Assembly: GCA_022601445.1 (NCBI GenBank)
Contig: JAJACP010000001.1
Location: forward strand, 1 to 64,000
Direction of reading: 5' to 3'
Source of the DNA: Chlamydiales bacterium
Lineage (GTDB): Bacteria; Chlamydiota; Chlamydiia; Chlamydiales; JAAKFR01
DNA: 64,000 bases
The notes below the pieces were generated by a model. It ran no database searches. It saw only the letters and a program-made list of their open reading frames with translations, and was not told the origin of the DNA. Made by a program: the position numbers and the translations under genes. Of the stretch, positions 1-8,859 are shown one piece after another (position 1 is the first letter of the stretch; each line of letters starts with the position of its first letter).

Positions 1-61
1 ACTAATGCTTCAAATGAAATTTTTTTATTAGGAGAGCGATTGTTCACCGTCGATTCTCTTT

Positions 62-1660
62 TTAACCGGGGGTGGGGATGATTGCAATCATGGCGTGGCG
101 CAAGGGAATATGCGTTACGATCTTTTCGACAGGTAAACGGTACCGATAAGTCCAGTTGGTGTCGAGAATTTTGCCCGGAATGTTAATGCGCTCGTTGTTG
201 GGATGTTGGGAAACGAGCTCGGGAAAAAGCGCCAAGTACTCCTGAAGCAAATTAATATGCAAGAGACTGGAAGAACGGTGGCTGTCACACAAAATCTCTT
301 GATGCCGCTCTTGAGATAAGAAGGGCTTATAATCCCACCCTTTGAAATCGGAAAAGAGCTTGGCTTCCTTGGGAAAATGGCGCCACCACAGCTGCAGGGT
401 GTCAGAATCGTGAGTAGATACGGTCGACATGGTCATGGGCTGATACTCCTGAATCGGAATAAAACTCTCGCCTTCCCCATACTTGCGTTCCCAACGCATC
501 ATCTTTGTGCCGCAAATCCCTAAATCGTAAAGACATTGCTTGACCGATTCCGGAACTAATCCTAGATCTTCTCCAATGGGAAGAATGGGAGCTGTTTTGA
601 TCATCATCTCCATCAGTTTTTTTCCGTGCGGAATCCACTCTTCTTCGTTTGCAGGTGTGAACATGCCCTCTTTGGCAGTTTTGCCAAGCGGGATGGTCCA
701 TAGGCGAAAAAATCCCACCACGTGGTCAATTCGGTAGAGGTTGTAGAGATGCGAGGCGATCTGCAGTCTCTCTCGCCACCAGTCGTAGTCATTTTTCTCT
801 AGCTCTTCCCAATCGTAAACGGGAAAACCCCAATCTTGTCCCTCGCGCGAATACATATCAGGAGGAGCACCTGCAGCTTGATGGAGGAAAAAATAGTGCC
901 GCTTGTGCCACACGTCTGCGCTATCGCGACTGATTAAAATGGGAATATCGCCTTTGATATAGACGCCTTTTTCGTTGGCCACTTTTTTGACCTCTTCGAG
1001 TTGCCTATAGCAGAGATACTGGAGGAAGGTGTGGAAGTTGCAGCGCTCTTTATGCTGCTCGAGTAGCTCACGGTAGCCACTTTCAGAAGGGCTTTTTAGA
1101 TGGGTGGGCCATTCTTCCCAGTTTTTCCACATCTGATCTTCTTTAAGGGCTTTAAAAAGAGAGTAGGGCACGAGCCACGGATTGCGCTCCTCAAAAGAGT
1201 GGTAATCGGCTGATCTAGAAAAGTCATCGTAAACACAAGTGAAGTACTCGCGCAAGAAAGCAAACTTTAACTCGCGCACAATATGATACTTCACACGGCT
1301 GGTTCGGTTCCAATACCGTATTTTAGCTAGCTTGATTGGGTAGTCAGGCACGCGGTCTAAATCAGGCAAAGCAAAAAGAGAGAGGTGGATAGGCGTTAAG
1401 GCATTAGCAGAAAGAGCGCTGTAGGGACTGGTTCCCAAGCCGATGTCGTTGAGAGGGAGTAGTTGAATCACATCCATTCTCAACTCGCGGCACCAGCCGA
1501 TCAAGGGGATCAGATCAAGAAATTCTCCTATGCCACAACTTCTTTCGGATAAAAGAGAAAAAAGTGGGACGCAGATCCCGTGGTGATGGCGCACACCGAT
1601 TTGATTCCACTGGGGACCTGCTGGGGTCTGCAGAAGTTTTTGTTTGAGCTCTTCATTCAT
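62..1660 (-). CDS. malQ: 4-alpha-glucanotransferase (amylomaltase)
   Basis: This enzyme transfers alpha-1,4-glucan segments between oligosaccharides and works in cytoplasmic glycogen/maltodextrin metabolism. The roughly 532-residue product is close to family length and carries GH77 features: the N-terminal QLLPLNDIG and GTSPYSALSANALTP segments, YRIDHVVGFFRLW (nucleophile Asp region) and GEDLGLVPESV (acid/base Glu region). The reading frame stays open 29 codons further upstream, but the ATG at 1660 overlaps the stop of the preceding chaperone gene as ATGA, so I chose it. The extension is Arg-rich and unlike the family. The gene is last in the sctU-sctV-copN-scc1-malQ run, the same position as in Chlamydia trachomatis (CT087), and is probably co-translated with the chaperone. 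Confidence 0.95.
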   Translation of the reverse strand: MNEELKQKLLQTPAGPQWNQIGVRHHHGICVPLFSLLSERSCGIGEFLDLIPLIGWCRELRMDVIQLLPLNDIGLGTSPYSALSANALTPIHLSLFALPDLDRVPDYPIKLAKIRYWNRTSRVKYHIVRELKFAFLREYFTCVYDDFSRSADYHSFEERNPWLVPYSLFKALKEDQMWKNWEEWPTHLKSPSESGYRELLEQHKERCNFHTFLQYLCYRQLEEVKKVANEKGVYIKGDIPILISRDSADVWHKRHYFFLHQAAGAPPDMYSREGQDWGFPVYDWEELEKNDYDWWRERLQIASHLYNLYRIDHVVGFFRLWTIPLGKTAKEGMFTPANEEEWIPHGKKLMEMMIKTAPILPIGEDLGLVPESVKQCLYDLGICGTKMMRWERKYGEGESFIPIQEYQPMTMSTVSTHDSDTLQLWWRHFPKEAKLFSDFKGWDYKPFLSQERHQEILCDSHRSSSLLHINLLQEYLALFPELVSQHPNNERINIPGKILDTNWTYRYRLPVEKIVTHIPLRHAMIAIIPTPG

Positions 1661-2115
1661 CTTTTCAATCCAAACATGGGATCCCCTGGCGGCTGTACAT
1701 CTTCCTCTAGAGAAGGGAGCTCGCCTTGCCCGAGCGCCTCTTTCCACGCTTTGGCATGCTCTCGAAAAAGTTGAACGAAACCGTTGAGTTTGGATCCATC
1801 TAAAGCGGCAAGGGAAAGAAACTGAAAGAGAATGAGAGTTCCATTCATCTCACTATAGGCGAGAATGCCTCTTGGAGTTGTCGAGGCTCCATTGACACGC
1901 ATCGCTTGCGTGAAAACACGCTCCCGGTAAGCGCCGGGAGGCACTTCTCCTAACTGCGAGCCGATTAGAATTTGATCGGCACTCGTATCAAGATCGATCT
2001 GGATCGAAAGGTTTTCTTTAGGAAAGGTGAGCAGGCATGACTGATGTGCATCGGGCTCGAGGGTGATATCCATCTCTTTTCCCAGTGCACGGATCAAATC
2101 TTCAAAAGGGGTCAT
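1657..2115 (-). CDS. scc1: type III secretion chaperone, Scc1/SycE-like (CesT family)
   Basis: This is a small acidic protein of 152 residues with the class I type III chaperone pattern: an N-terminal helix (FEDLIRALG), a mixed alpha/beta core and an acidic C-terminus. It lies immediately after copN and before malQ, as CT088 does in Chlamydia trachomatis. There the homologue Scc1 binds CopN together with Scc4 and delivers it to the secretion apparatus. The sequence alone gives only a weak family match, so the call rests mainly on position and size. It starts 2 bases from the copN stop, and its own stop overlaps the malQ start as ATGA, so all three genes are likely translationally coupled. Confidence 0.8.
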   Translation of the reverse strand: MTPFEDLIRALGKEMDITLEPDAHQSCLLTFPKENLSIQIDLDTSADQILIGSQLGEVPPGAYRERVFTQAMRVNGASTTPRGILAYSEMNGTLILFQFLSLAALDGSKLNGFVQLFREHAKAWKEALGQGELPSLEEDVQPPGDPMFGLKR

Positions 2116-2117
2116 GG

Positions 2118-3254
2118 TTATTCCTCATCTTCATCCTCTGTCACTCTCTCTTCAAGCTCCTCAAGCGATTCTAGAATCACAAGCAGCAAATCTTGCCTGT
2201 GTTTGACCGATTTGTAGAGGCGGGGTGAGAGCTGCCGAATCGCATCTCGAAACTGCATTAAAACAATGATTTGTTCAAGTTCATCTAAAGGCCCAAATTT
2301 CTCTAGCTGCTTTAACAGCTTGAGTACAGAAGGATAGCGCTCTTCAACCAGTCGAATGAATTCTTTTGCCAAAGACTCAAAAGCGAGTTTTTCAGCTGAG
2401 GTGAGGCCGTAGGATTTATACAAAGAGGCGATCATTTTCATGCGGGACTTGAAAAAGAGGTAGACCCAAAGAATAGATTGTAAATTGCGCGTTTCGGTCA
2501 TGAGGCGCATGAGCTCGGGCTGGGGGATCGAGGGACCTTTTGATTTGAGGTCGTAGGCGAGTCCCTTGAGTAAAAAAGCGACAACGAGTTTCAGTTGATC
2601 AAAAGGGTATTTAGCTGCGAGCTCAGAAAAAAGGGTGTTGTGATGACGTGGGTTGCCTGTGATATCCCGATAGAGCTCTCTTAGCTCTGTGGCACTATCG
2701 CCGACCCCTTGTTTGTGATAGGATTTGGCGACGGTATCAACGTTTCGTCCCGCAATCACCTCACGCCCTTTAAGCTCGTTGAGTAAAGAGCGCGCCTTTT
2801 GAACGGATGTGTTGAGATCGCCCTCTGTTGCTTTTTCCAGGTATTCCAGCGCCTCGTCAGCAAGAGTGGCGTCAGGAAACTCTTTACTGACATCGGAGAG
2901 AATGTCCTCTGCGCTCTGCCCCTCTTTCAGCGATTCTTTTAAAGAGCGAAGGCGGTCAGGTGGCAGCTCAGGGTTACGCCGATTGTAGTCTTGGGCAAGA
3001 TCCTCTTCCGATTTAGCTTTGACCCCCTCGACCCGCTTTCCCTCCGAAGTGGGATTTTTTTTCCGGCTTTCCAGTGTTTTAAAGCGACTATTACGTGCCT
3101 GCTCTCGCTCTACAGCGCCAGGATTAAATCCTCTTTCACTCTCTTCAACAAAACGGGATTTAGCGGCATCTTGAAAAGCGGTGATTTGGGACGCTTCTTT
3201 TTGCGTCGCACGCGCCTCTATCGCGGCTAAATTGATTGGTATCGGATCTGTCAT
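2118..3254 (-). CDS. copN: type III secretion gatekeeper CopN (SctW/YopN-TyeA family)
   Basis: CopN homologues plug the type III secretion apparatus until host contact and in Chlamydia are themselves secreted and bind tubulin. The 378-residue protein has a polar, charged N-terminal third (residues 1-90, rich in Glu, Arg, Lys and Ser), expected for the secretion signal and chaperone-binding region. An all-helical remainder follows, with a LLKLVVAFLLKGLAYDL-type helix near 230 and a TyeA-like C-terminal segment ending in a run of acidic residues (TEDEDEE). Its length fits a YopN-TyeA fusion. It sits between sctV and the chaperone gene, matching CT089. The sequence is divergent and function is inferred from context plus fold pattern. 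Confidence 0.85.
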   Translation of the reverse strand: MTDPIPINLAAIEARATQKEASQITAFQDAAKSRFVEESERGFNPGAVEREQARNSRFKTLESRKKNPTSEGKRVEGVKAKSEEDLAQDYNRRNPELPPDRLRSLKESLKEGQSAEDILSDVSKEFPDATLADEALEYLEKATEGDLNTSVQKARSLLNELKGREVIAGRNVDTVAKSYHKQGVGDSATELRELYRDITGNPRHHNTLFSELAAKYPFDQLKLVVAFLLKGLAYDLKSKGPSIPQPELMRLMTETRNLQSILWVYLFFKSRMKMIASLYKSYGLTSAEKLAFESLAKEFIRLVEERYPSVLKLLKQLEKFGPLDELEQIIVLMQFRDAIRQLSPRLYKSVKHRQDLLLVILESLEELEERVTEDEDEE

Positions 3255-3271
3255 CCCCCTCTTGCCCTCTC

Positions 3272-5407
3272 TTAAGTTAGCTGGATCCTTCCGAGTGGCT
3301 GAATCCGAATCTCTGGAAGGATTTCCTGATACGAAACAACAGATATGTCAGGGTACTCGGTTTCAATCAATTTGCGTACAAAGCGGCGCACATCAATCGC
3401 AGTGAGCATAACAGGCGGCTGCCCACCCGGCGGCGTTGGTGTAACTGTATTGCGCATCCCTTTTAAAATCATGTTCACGGAATCGGGATCGAGCGCGAGA
3501 TAGGAGCCGGCTGATGTTTGCTTGATGGCACCACGTACCATCTCCTCAATCTCAGGATCGAGCAAATAGACAGAAAGAGTCGACTGCCCCTGGGAGTATT
3601 TGTAACTGATGTATCGCTTTAACGACGCTCTGACATATTCTGTGAGCAAAACAGTATCTTTTTCCGTTTGGGCCCATTCACTCAAAGACTCCATGATGGT
3701 ACGGAGGTCTTTGATCGAAACCTGCTCTTGGGTGATCCGTTTGAAGATTTCAGTGAGCTTTTGTAAGGGAATCAGACGGGTCACCTCTTTCACCAGGTCG
3801 GGGAACGAACGCTCCATAAACTCCAGCATAGAACGCACTTCTTGAATCCCCAAAAACTCTTGGGCGTTTTGGCGGAAAAAGTAAGAGAGATGGAGAATCA
3901 CCACTTCAAGAGAAGTCCAATACTTGATGCCCGCCTTTTCCATGATCTCTTTGTACTGTTCCTCCACCCAAAGTGAAGGAAGACCAGAGGCATTTTTGTA
4001 GGCAATAAAAGGGAGGTTGTAGCGGCGCAAGTTCTCTTCTAACTCATTTGTCAGTAGATAATGGTCAGGAATTTTTCCGCGGATCACGGGAACTTCATTG
4101 AGCAAAATCGCGTATTCGTCTTTTTCTAAAGAGGGGGATTTGGTCCGTATATGCACTCCAGGAAAGCGAATACCGAGGTCTTGATACAGCGCTTGCCGCA
4201 TCCGTGGCATGAGCTCCTCAACAAGGTTGAGGGCCCCCTTGGTTTTTTTATCAATAAGAGCAGAGAGATTTTCTCCTGCTTCTAAGATGACCGGTAGAGT
4301 CAGTGCGTAATCTTCGCTCCCACTTCCGACAAGCGCATGCCCTTCCACATCGGTCTCAATCGCTCCTGGGGCTCCACCTGCCGCTACGCGAGCCGCCTCT
4401 TTCTTTTTCCGTCTCCAAACAGCAATTCCACTAGTCGCTAAGACAAAGCCGATAATCGCAAAGGGCCAGGGGGGGAATCCCTTTAAAAACCCAATACAAG
4501 CAATAGCTACCGCCGCGATGATCAGAGCGCGCGGCTCACGGAGAAGCTGCGTAGAGATTTCTTTACCAATATTGGAATCTTTTCGGTCACTTGAGACCCG
4601 TGTGGTGACAATACCTGCTGTCAATGAGATCAAAAGAGAGGGGATTTGAGAGACAAGACCATCTCCGATGGAAAGCAAGGTGTAGACCTTGGCAGCTTGC
4701 GCCAGGGTCATGTGGTGCATGCCAACCCCGATAATCAATCCACCTACAATGTTAATGAAGGCAATCACCATCCCAGCAATGACGTCTCCTTTGACAAACT
4801 TCATGGCACCATCCATGGCACCGTACAGCTCACTCTCTTTTTGAATGAGCGCGCGCTTGTCTCGGGCTTGGTTGTTGTCGATCACACCTGCACGCATATC
4901 GGCATCAATGGCCATCTGCTTACCGGGCATCGCATCTAAACGGAAGCGCGCGGCTACCTCAGCAACCCGCTCAGCACCCTTGGTGACCACGATAAACTGC
5001 ACAATGGTGATAATCAAAAAGATTACAAAACCCACAACATAGTTCCCACCCACCACAAAATTACCGAAAGCGGCAATGATATCCCCTGCATAGGCGTGTA
5101 GAAGAATCTGCCTGGTGGTACAGATATTGACACCCAAGCGGAACAAGGTGGTGACAAGGAGCATGGTGGGGAACATAGAGAGGTGGATGGCACTGGGAAT
5201 GTACAGAGCCACCATCAACAGGCCAACAGCAGCTGTTAGGTTGAAGGTAATCAGAAGATCGATGATGGGGGGAGGCACAGGAAGGACGATCATCACCATT
5301 ACTGCAATGATCCAAGCAGCCAAAATCAGATCGCTGGAGCGATTGATCATCGAGAGGGCTGCCTCTCCACTAAAGGCTCTTATAAAAAAGTTCGTAATTC
5401 GTTTCAT
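3272..5407 (-). CDS. sctV: type III secretion export-gate protein SctV (LcrD/CdsV, FlhA family)
   Basis: SctV forms the nonameric export gate in the inner membrane that receives substrate-chaperone complexes. The 711-residue product has the family layout: about eight hydrophobic segments in residues 25-340, including the strongly conserved cytoplasmic loop with MPGKQMAIDADMRAG and GAMDGAMKFVKGD around residues 160-205. A short linker near 345-370 leads to a large soluble C-terminal domain containing VIRGKIPDHYLLTN-like and SVVSYQEI segments. It starts directly at the end of sctU with no gap, so the two export components are one transcript. The order matches Chlamydia trachomatis CT090-CT091. 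Confidence 0.96.
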   Translation of the reverse strand: MKRITNFFIRAFSGEAALSMINRSSDLILAAWIIAVMVMIVLPVPPPIIDLLITFNLTAAVGLLMVALYIPSAIHLSMFPTMLLVTTLFRLGVNICTTRQILLHAYAGDIIAAFGNFVVGGNYVVGFVIFLIITIVQFIVVTKGAERVAEVAARFRLDAMPGKQMAIDADMRAGVIDNNQARDKRALIQKESELYGAMDGAMKFVKGDVIAGMVIAFINIVGGLIIGVGMHHMTLAQAAKVYTLLSIGDGLVSQIPSLLISLTAGIVTTRVSSDRKDSNIGKEISTQLLREPRALIIAAVAIACIGFLKGFPPWPFAIIGFVLATSGIAVWRRKKKEAARVAAGGAPGAIETDVEGHALVGSGSEDYALTLPVILEAGENLSALIDKKTKGALNLVEELMPRMRQALYQDLGIRFPGVHIRTKSPSLEKDEYAILLNEVPVIRGKIPDHYLLTNELEENLRRYNLPFIAYKNASGLPSLWVEEQYKEIMEKAGIKYWTSLEVVILHLSYFFRQNAQEFLGIQEVRSMLEFMERSFPDLVKEVTRLIPLQKLTEIFKRITQEQVSIKDLRTIMESLSEWAQTEKDTVLLTEYVRASLKRYISYKYSQGQSTLSVYLLDPEIEEMVRGAIKQTSAGSYLALDPDSVNMILKGMRNTVTPTPPGGQPPVMLTAIDVRRFVRKLIETEYPDISVVSYQEILPEIRIQPLGRIQLT

Positions 5408-6460
5408 CTATTCGCCTTCTTCTACGCGCAAAGAGATCACATAGAGTAAAATTTCCCCAACTGCGTCGTAGGTCGCCTCAGGAACAAACTTGTTCACCTC
5501 ACCCTCATCAAGCAATTGGTGTGCCAGCGGAACATTGCGCATGATCGGAACTTGGTACTTCTCCGCTTGGGCTATCATACTGAGGGCTCGCTTTTCTGTC
5601 CCCATCGCAATGATCCATGGAGCTTTATATTTTTCAGGTTCATATCCAATGGCCACAGCCACGTCTCCTGGGTTAGTGACAACTGCTTTGGCCCTACGGA
5701 TGTTAGTGGTTCCCTCGTCATAGGCAATCTCTTGGGCCAGCTGCCGCCTTTTCCCTTTAATCTCAGGATTACCCTCTGTATCCTTGTACTCTTGTTTCAC
5801 TTCAAATTTTTCCATCTTCATCTCTTTTCCGAAGTTGTAGCGTTGGTAGAGAAGGTCAGCAAGAGCGATCAAAATGAAGTAAATACCAATCCAAATCACC
5901 ACCTTATAGATGATCTTTTTAAAGACGATTAAGGAGGCTTCTGGCGGAAGAGCAATGGTAGCAACCAAATCGCGAATACTGTGACGGACAGCGAGAAAGA
6001 TCAAAACAGCCGCTCCAAAGATCTTCAAAACGGATTTAATCAATTCTACCAAAGTTTTCATCTTAAATTTCTGTTTAAGATTATCAACCGGATTGAACTT
6101 TTTGGGGTTTGGCTTAAATACTTCAACGGCAAAAGTGGGGCCGACCACTAAAAATCCGACGATCAGTCCCACGAGCGAGACCAGGCCTGCAATGGGAAGA
6201 GAGGCCTTTAAAATGACCATAATCATCTCTTGAAGATAGAAGGGGGCTGTCACAAGCAGATCGGTTTGAGGAGCTGCGGTAAAGAGCTCAATCATAAATC
6301 CACCGATCTGGTCGTAAAGAAAGGTGCCCATATAAAGGGTCAGGGCAACTGCCGTGACAAAGGTCATCGCGGAGGGGAAGTCTTGCGATTTGGCGACCTG
6401 TCCCTTTTTTCGGGCATCTTTCAGCTTCTTCGGGGTCGCCTTCTCGGTTTTTTCAGCCAT
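5408..6460 (-). CDS. sctU: type III secretion export switch protein SctU (YscU/CdsU)
   Basis: SctU is the inner-membrane protein whose autocleavage switches substrate specificity of the injectisome. The 350-residue sequence opens with EKTEKATPKKLKDARKKGQ, the conserved cytoplasmic start of the YscU/FlhB family, has four hydrophobic segments at about 30-215, and a C-terminal cytoplasmic domain. The cleavage site, NPTH in most homologues, reads NPGD here (residues 262-265, in VVTNPGDVAVAIGY), so the Asn-Pro bond is kept but Thr-His is not. The start has a clear GGAG ribosome-binding site 4 bases upstream. It is the first gene of the minus-strand type III run and is divergent from ychF. Confidence 0.95.
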   Translation of the reverse strand: MAEKTEKATPKKLKDARKKGQVAKSQDFPSAMTFVTAVALTLYMGTFLYDQIGGFMIELFTAAPQTDLLVTAPFYLQEMIMVILKASLPIAGLVSLVGLIVGFLVVGPTFAVEVFKPNPKKFNPVDNLKQKFKMKTLVELIKSVLKIFGAAVLIFLAVRHSIRDLVATIALPPEASLIVFKKIIYKVVIWIGIYFILIALADLLYQRYNFGKEMKMEKFEVKQEYKDTEGNPEIKGKRRQLAQEIAYDEGTTNIRRAKAVVTNPGDVAVAIGYEPEKYKAPWIIAMGTEKRALSMIAQAEKYQVPIMRNVPLAHQLLDEGEVNKFVPEATYDAVGEILLYVISLRVEEGE

Positions 6461-6484
6461 TTCTCCACTATATGAGATCGTTCC

Positions 6485-6514
6485 TTTCCAGAAAACACCT
6501 TCATGCTTTACAAT
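6485..6514 (+). promoter_or_regulatory. putative ychF promoter
   Basis: TTTCCA (6485-6490) and TACAAT (6509-6514) are separated by 18 bases, and the -10 hexamer ends 9 bases before the ychF ATG. The predicted transcript would have almost no leader. There is no purine-rich ribosome-binding site between them. Confidence 0.4.
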
Positions 6515-6523
6515 CTCTTGCTT

Positions 6524-7618
6524 ATGTCTGAATTAGCTTGTGGAATCGTTGGATTGCCTAATGTAGGCAAATCTACCCTCTTTAATGCGCTCACCCGCGC
6601 AGGAGCGGCCTCTTCAAATTATCCCTTTTGTACGATTGATCCCAATGTCGGTGTAGTGAATGTAACCGATCCGAGATTAGGAGTTCTTTCTAATCTATCG
6701 AGTAGTGAACAAATCATCTATGCCACCATGCGCTTTGTCGATATTGCCGGCTTGGTCAAAGGAGCTTCTCAGGGAGAGGGGCTTGGCAATCAGTTTCTCA
6801 CGCATATTAGAGAGACAGATGCCATTGTCCATGTGGTGCGCTGCTTTGATAGTGAAGATATCATCCATGTAGGAGGGAGAGTCCACCCCATCGAGGATAT
6901 TGAGACCATCAACCTGGAACTGGCTTTAGCAGATTTGCAATCGACCCAAAATAGTATCAGCAGGTTAGAGAAGCAAGCGAAAGGAAAGAAGGAGTTGCTT
7001 CCAACCCTTCACGTGCTAGAAAAAGTGCGCACGCATCTCGATCAAGATCTGCCTGTCCGTACACTTGAGCTTACCGACGAAGAGAGAGTGCTTTTGCGTC
7101 CCTACTCCTTTTTGACCCAGAAAAAGGTGCTCTATGCGGCAAACGTTTCGGAAGATGATCTGCCTACAATGGAAAATGCCTATGTGCAGCAAGTGCGAGA
7201 GTACGCAGAAAAAGAGGGGAACTCTGTGATTCCGATCTGCGCAAAGATCGAATCCGAGATCTGTGAGCTCGAAGAGGAGGAGCAGCAAGATTTTCTCTCA
7301 TCCCTAGGGCTTGAAGAGACCGGGCTCAATCGACTGATTCACACCTCGTTTGACATGCTGGGCTTAATTACCTACCTCACAACAGGAGAGAAAGAGACCC
7401 GCGCATGGACCATTGAACGGGGAATGAACGCGATGGAGGCAGCGGGTAAAATCCACACCGATATTCAGAAAGGATTTATTCGTGCTGAGGTGGTCTCTTA
7501 CGCTGATATGGTCGCCTATCGGGGGCGAAATGGCGCTAAAGAAGCGGGCAAGCTCCGAGCAGAGGGACGCGACTACATTGTCAAAGATGGCGATGTCATC
7601 TTATTTCTACATAATTAA
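6524..7618 (+). CDS. ychF: ribosome-associated ATPase YchF (OLA1 family)
   Basis: YchF is a conserved P-loop ATPase that binds ribosomes and acts in translation and stress control. The 364-residue product shows the P loop GLPNVGKSTLFNALT, the DIAGLVKGASQGEGLGNQFL switch segment, a coiled-coil insertion near residues 125-200 and the C-terminal TGS domain with EVVSYADMVAYRGRNGAKEAGK. I start it at MSELACGIVG; an upstream ATG in the same frame (6503) lies inside the probable -10 element. It is divergent from the type III operon and stands alone, in the position of CT092. The promoter so close to the ATG suggests a leaderless mRNA. Confidence 0.97.
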   Translation: MSELACGIVGLPNVGKSTLFNALTRAGAASSNYPFCTIDPNVGVVNVTDPRLGVLSNLSSSEQIIYATMRFVDIAGLVKGASQGEGLGNQFLTHIRETDAIVHVVRCFDSEDIIHVGGRVHPIEDIETINLELALADLQSTQNSISRLEKQAKGKKELLPTLHVLEKVRTHLDQDLPVRTLELTDEERVLLRPYSFLTQKKVLYAANVSEDDLPTMENAYVQQVREYAEKEGNSVIPICAKIESEICELEEEEQQDFLSSLGLEETGLNRLIHTSFDMLGLITYLTTGEKETRAWTIERGMNAMEAAGKIHTDIQKGFIRAEVVSYADMVAYRGRNGAKEAGKLRAEGRDYIVKDGDVILFLHN

Positions 7619-7652
7619 GGGCGCGTTGAAAAATGTAAGATGCTCCCATTAA

Positions 7653-8045
7653 CTACCCGGTAATGGCCAGGTTGCTTTGTGGCCTATGCGCTTGATAGGT
7701 CAGGCACACGTCTCGAGCCAGATCAGCACAGGTCAGCGCAAATAGTGTGAGTTTCCTGTCGCATTGAACAGCTGTAGCTAAGTCGTTACGTTGCACTGCC
7801 TGCATCGCGATCTGCAGAGTGCGTTGAAAACGCGTTTCTGCGAATGCAGCTGTACTTTGTGCGGGTTGAATGCTGCGGCGAAGAGATCCCTGAGTGCGTG
7901 TATAGCAGAATTGAATCAAGTCATAAGCCCGATAAAAAAGATGAGAAGATCTGTCGAGGTTGGGAGGAAGTGGGTTAGATAAAGTCATCATAGTCCAGGG
8001 TAAAATTCCGAAATCAATGTTAACAAACTCTTCATAATGAGGCAA
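7653..8045 (-). CDS. hypothetical protein, 130 residues or shorter
   Basis: I do not recognise this protein. The frame encodes a mostly helical, Cys-containing product (cysteines near 47, 102, 108 and 116) with segments such as AQSTAAFAETRFQRTLQIAM and LTCADLARDVCLTY. It has no hydrophobic membrane span or signal peptide. The first start in the frame is a TTG at 8045; ATG codons at 7991 and 7988 are alternatives that would give about 111-112 residues, and no good ribosome-binding site decides between them. It lies in a gap between ychF and the riboflavin-kinase operon that has no gene in the corresponding Chlamydia trachomatis order, so it may be lineage specific. Confidence 0.5.
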   Translation of the reverse strand: MPHYEEFVNIDFGILPWTMMTLSNPLPPNLDRSSHLFYRAYDLIQFCYTRTQGSLRRSIQPAQSTAAFAETRFQRTLQIAMQAVQRNDLATAVQCDRKLTLFALTCADLARDVCLTYQAHRPQSNLAITG

Positions 8046-8106
8046 CCTCTTGCACCTATTTCCCGTTAAGTGCTATGGGTAAGTGTTAACTATTATGGGG
8101 GAAACC

Positions 8107-8859
8107 ATGCGGATGGTGCGTTGGGTTGTCATGATTGCCGGCTTGTTCTTTTTGATGGTCGGAATGCTGCTGATGTGGGGAACTCCAAAAATTCCCACCT
8201 TTTGGCTAAACCTTTATCTAATTGGTGCTACTCTTACCGCCTACGCCATTCCCACTCTCTGGATTGGGATTACGGGTACCTACCGGGCACTCGTGGGGGG
8301 AAGTTTGAGTGTCATGCTCACCTTTGGAGCTGTGGGATTTTATTTACTCCGCCTCTCATCGCAACTCTCTGGCCTCTTGCCAGCAGGGCAGTACGCACTC
8401 TACATTGCCATTCTTGCCCTGTGGTTTCTCTTTCTCGGGCTGAAAATGCCGAAACGTCAAGTCGATCGTCTCCCTTTTACAACCCAACTTCTTTTTGCCT
8501 TGGTTCTCTCTGTTTCATTGTTAGAGGGGCTTTACTTGCTTGTGCCGCTTCCTGGCCACTTTCCGTGGTTGCTCAACAGTGAGCTTTCCGTGATTTATGG
8601 ATGGGTATTGATTGGAGGAGCCCTCTTTTTTGGATGGAGCCTGGTTCAGCCGATCTGGGAAAACGGCTATCCGCTACTCTATGCTCTTTTGGCTTATGAC
8701 GCGCTGTTAATTGGTCCACTTTTGAGTTTACTCAAAGAGCCTACTCTGGTTGCTGTGGCTCCTCTTTATCTTTGGTTTGCGCTTGTCGTCTGCGCGGGCA
8801 GTGGGATTTGGGCGCTGCTAGAACTGATCACTCGCTTTTTTGCTGTGCGCAAGAGCTGA
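8107..8859 (+). CDS. polytopic membrane protein of unknown function
   Basis: This encodes about 250 residues with roughly eight hydrophobic segments spread over the whole length (first MIAGLFFLMVGMLLM, last [21 protein letters not shown]) and short charged loops such as KMPKRQVDR. It is probably an inner-membrane protein. I recognise no family signature. I chose the ATG at 8107 because GGGGGA lies 5 bases upstream; an ATG at 8095 and a GTG at 8083 are in frame. The 3' end overlaps the end of the convergent ribF gene by 42 bases. Confidence 0.65.
   Translation: MRMVRWVVMIAGLFFLMVGMLLMWGTPKIPTFWLNLYLIGATLTAYAIPTLWIGITGTYRALVGGSLSVMLTFGAVGFYLLRLSSQLSGLLPAGQYALYIAILALWFLFLGLKMPKRQVDRLPFTTQLLFALVLSVSLLEGLYLLVPLPGHFPWLLNSELSVIYGWVLIGGALFFGWSLVQPIWENGYPLLYALLAYDALLIGPLLSLLKEPTLVAVAPLYLWFALVVCAGSGIWALLELITRFFAVRKS

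Noticed and set aside
1-61. Terminator for malQ
   Set aside because: An imperfect GAGA/TCTC pairing is visible on the minus strand but the stem is broken and lacks a following T run.
1661-1747. N-terminal extension of MalQ by 29 residues
   Set aside because: The extension is Arg-rich, unlike the family, and the ATG at 1660 overlaps the upstream stop as ATGA.
7636-7690. CCATTA/TAATGG inverted repeat after ychF as a terminator
   Set aside because: The arms are only six bases with a loop of nine and there is no T run; it also overlaps the end of the 130-residue frame.
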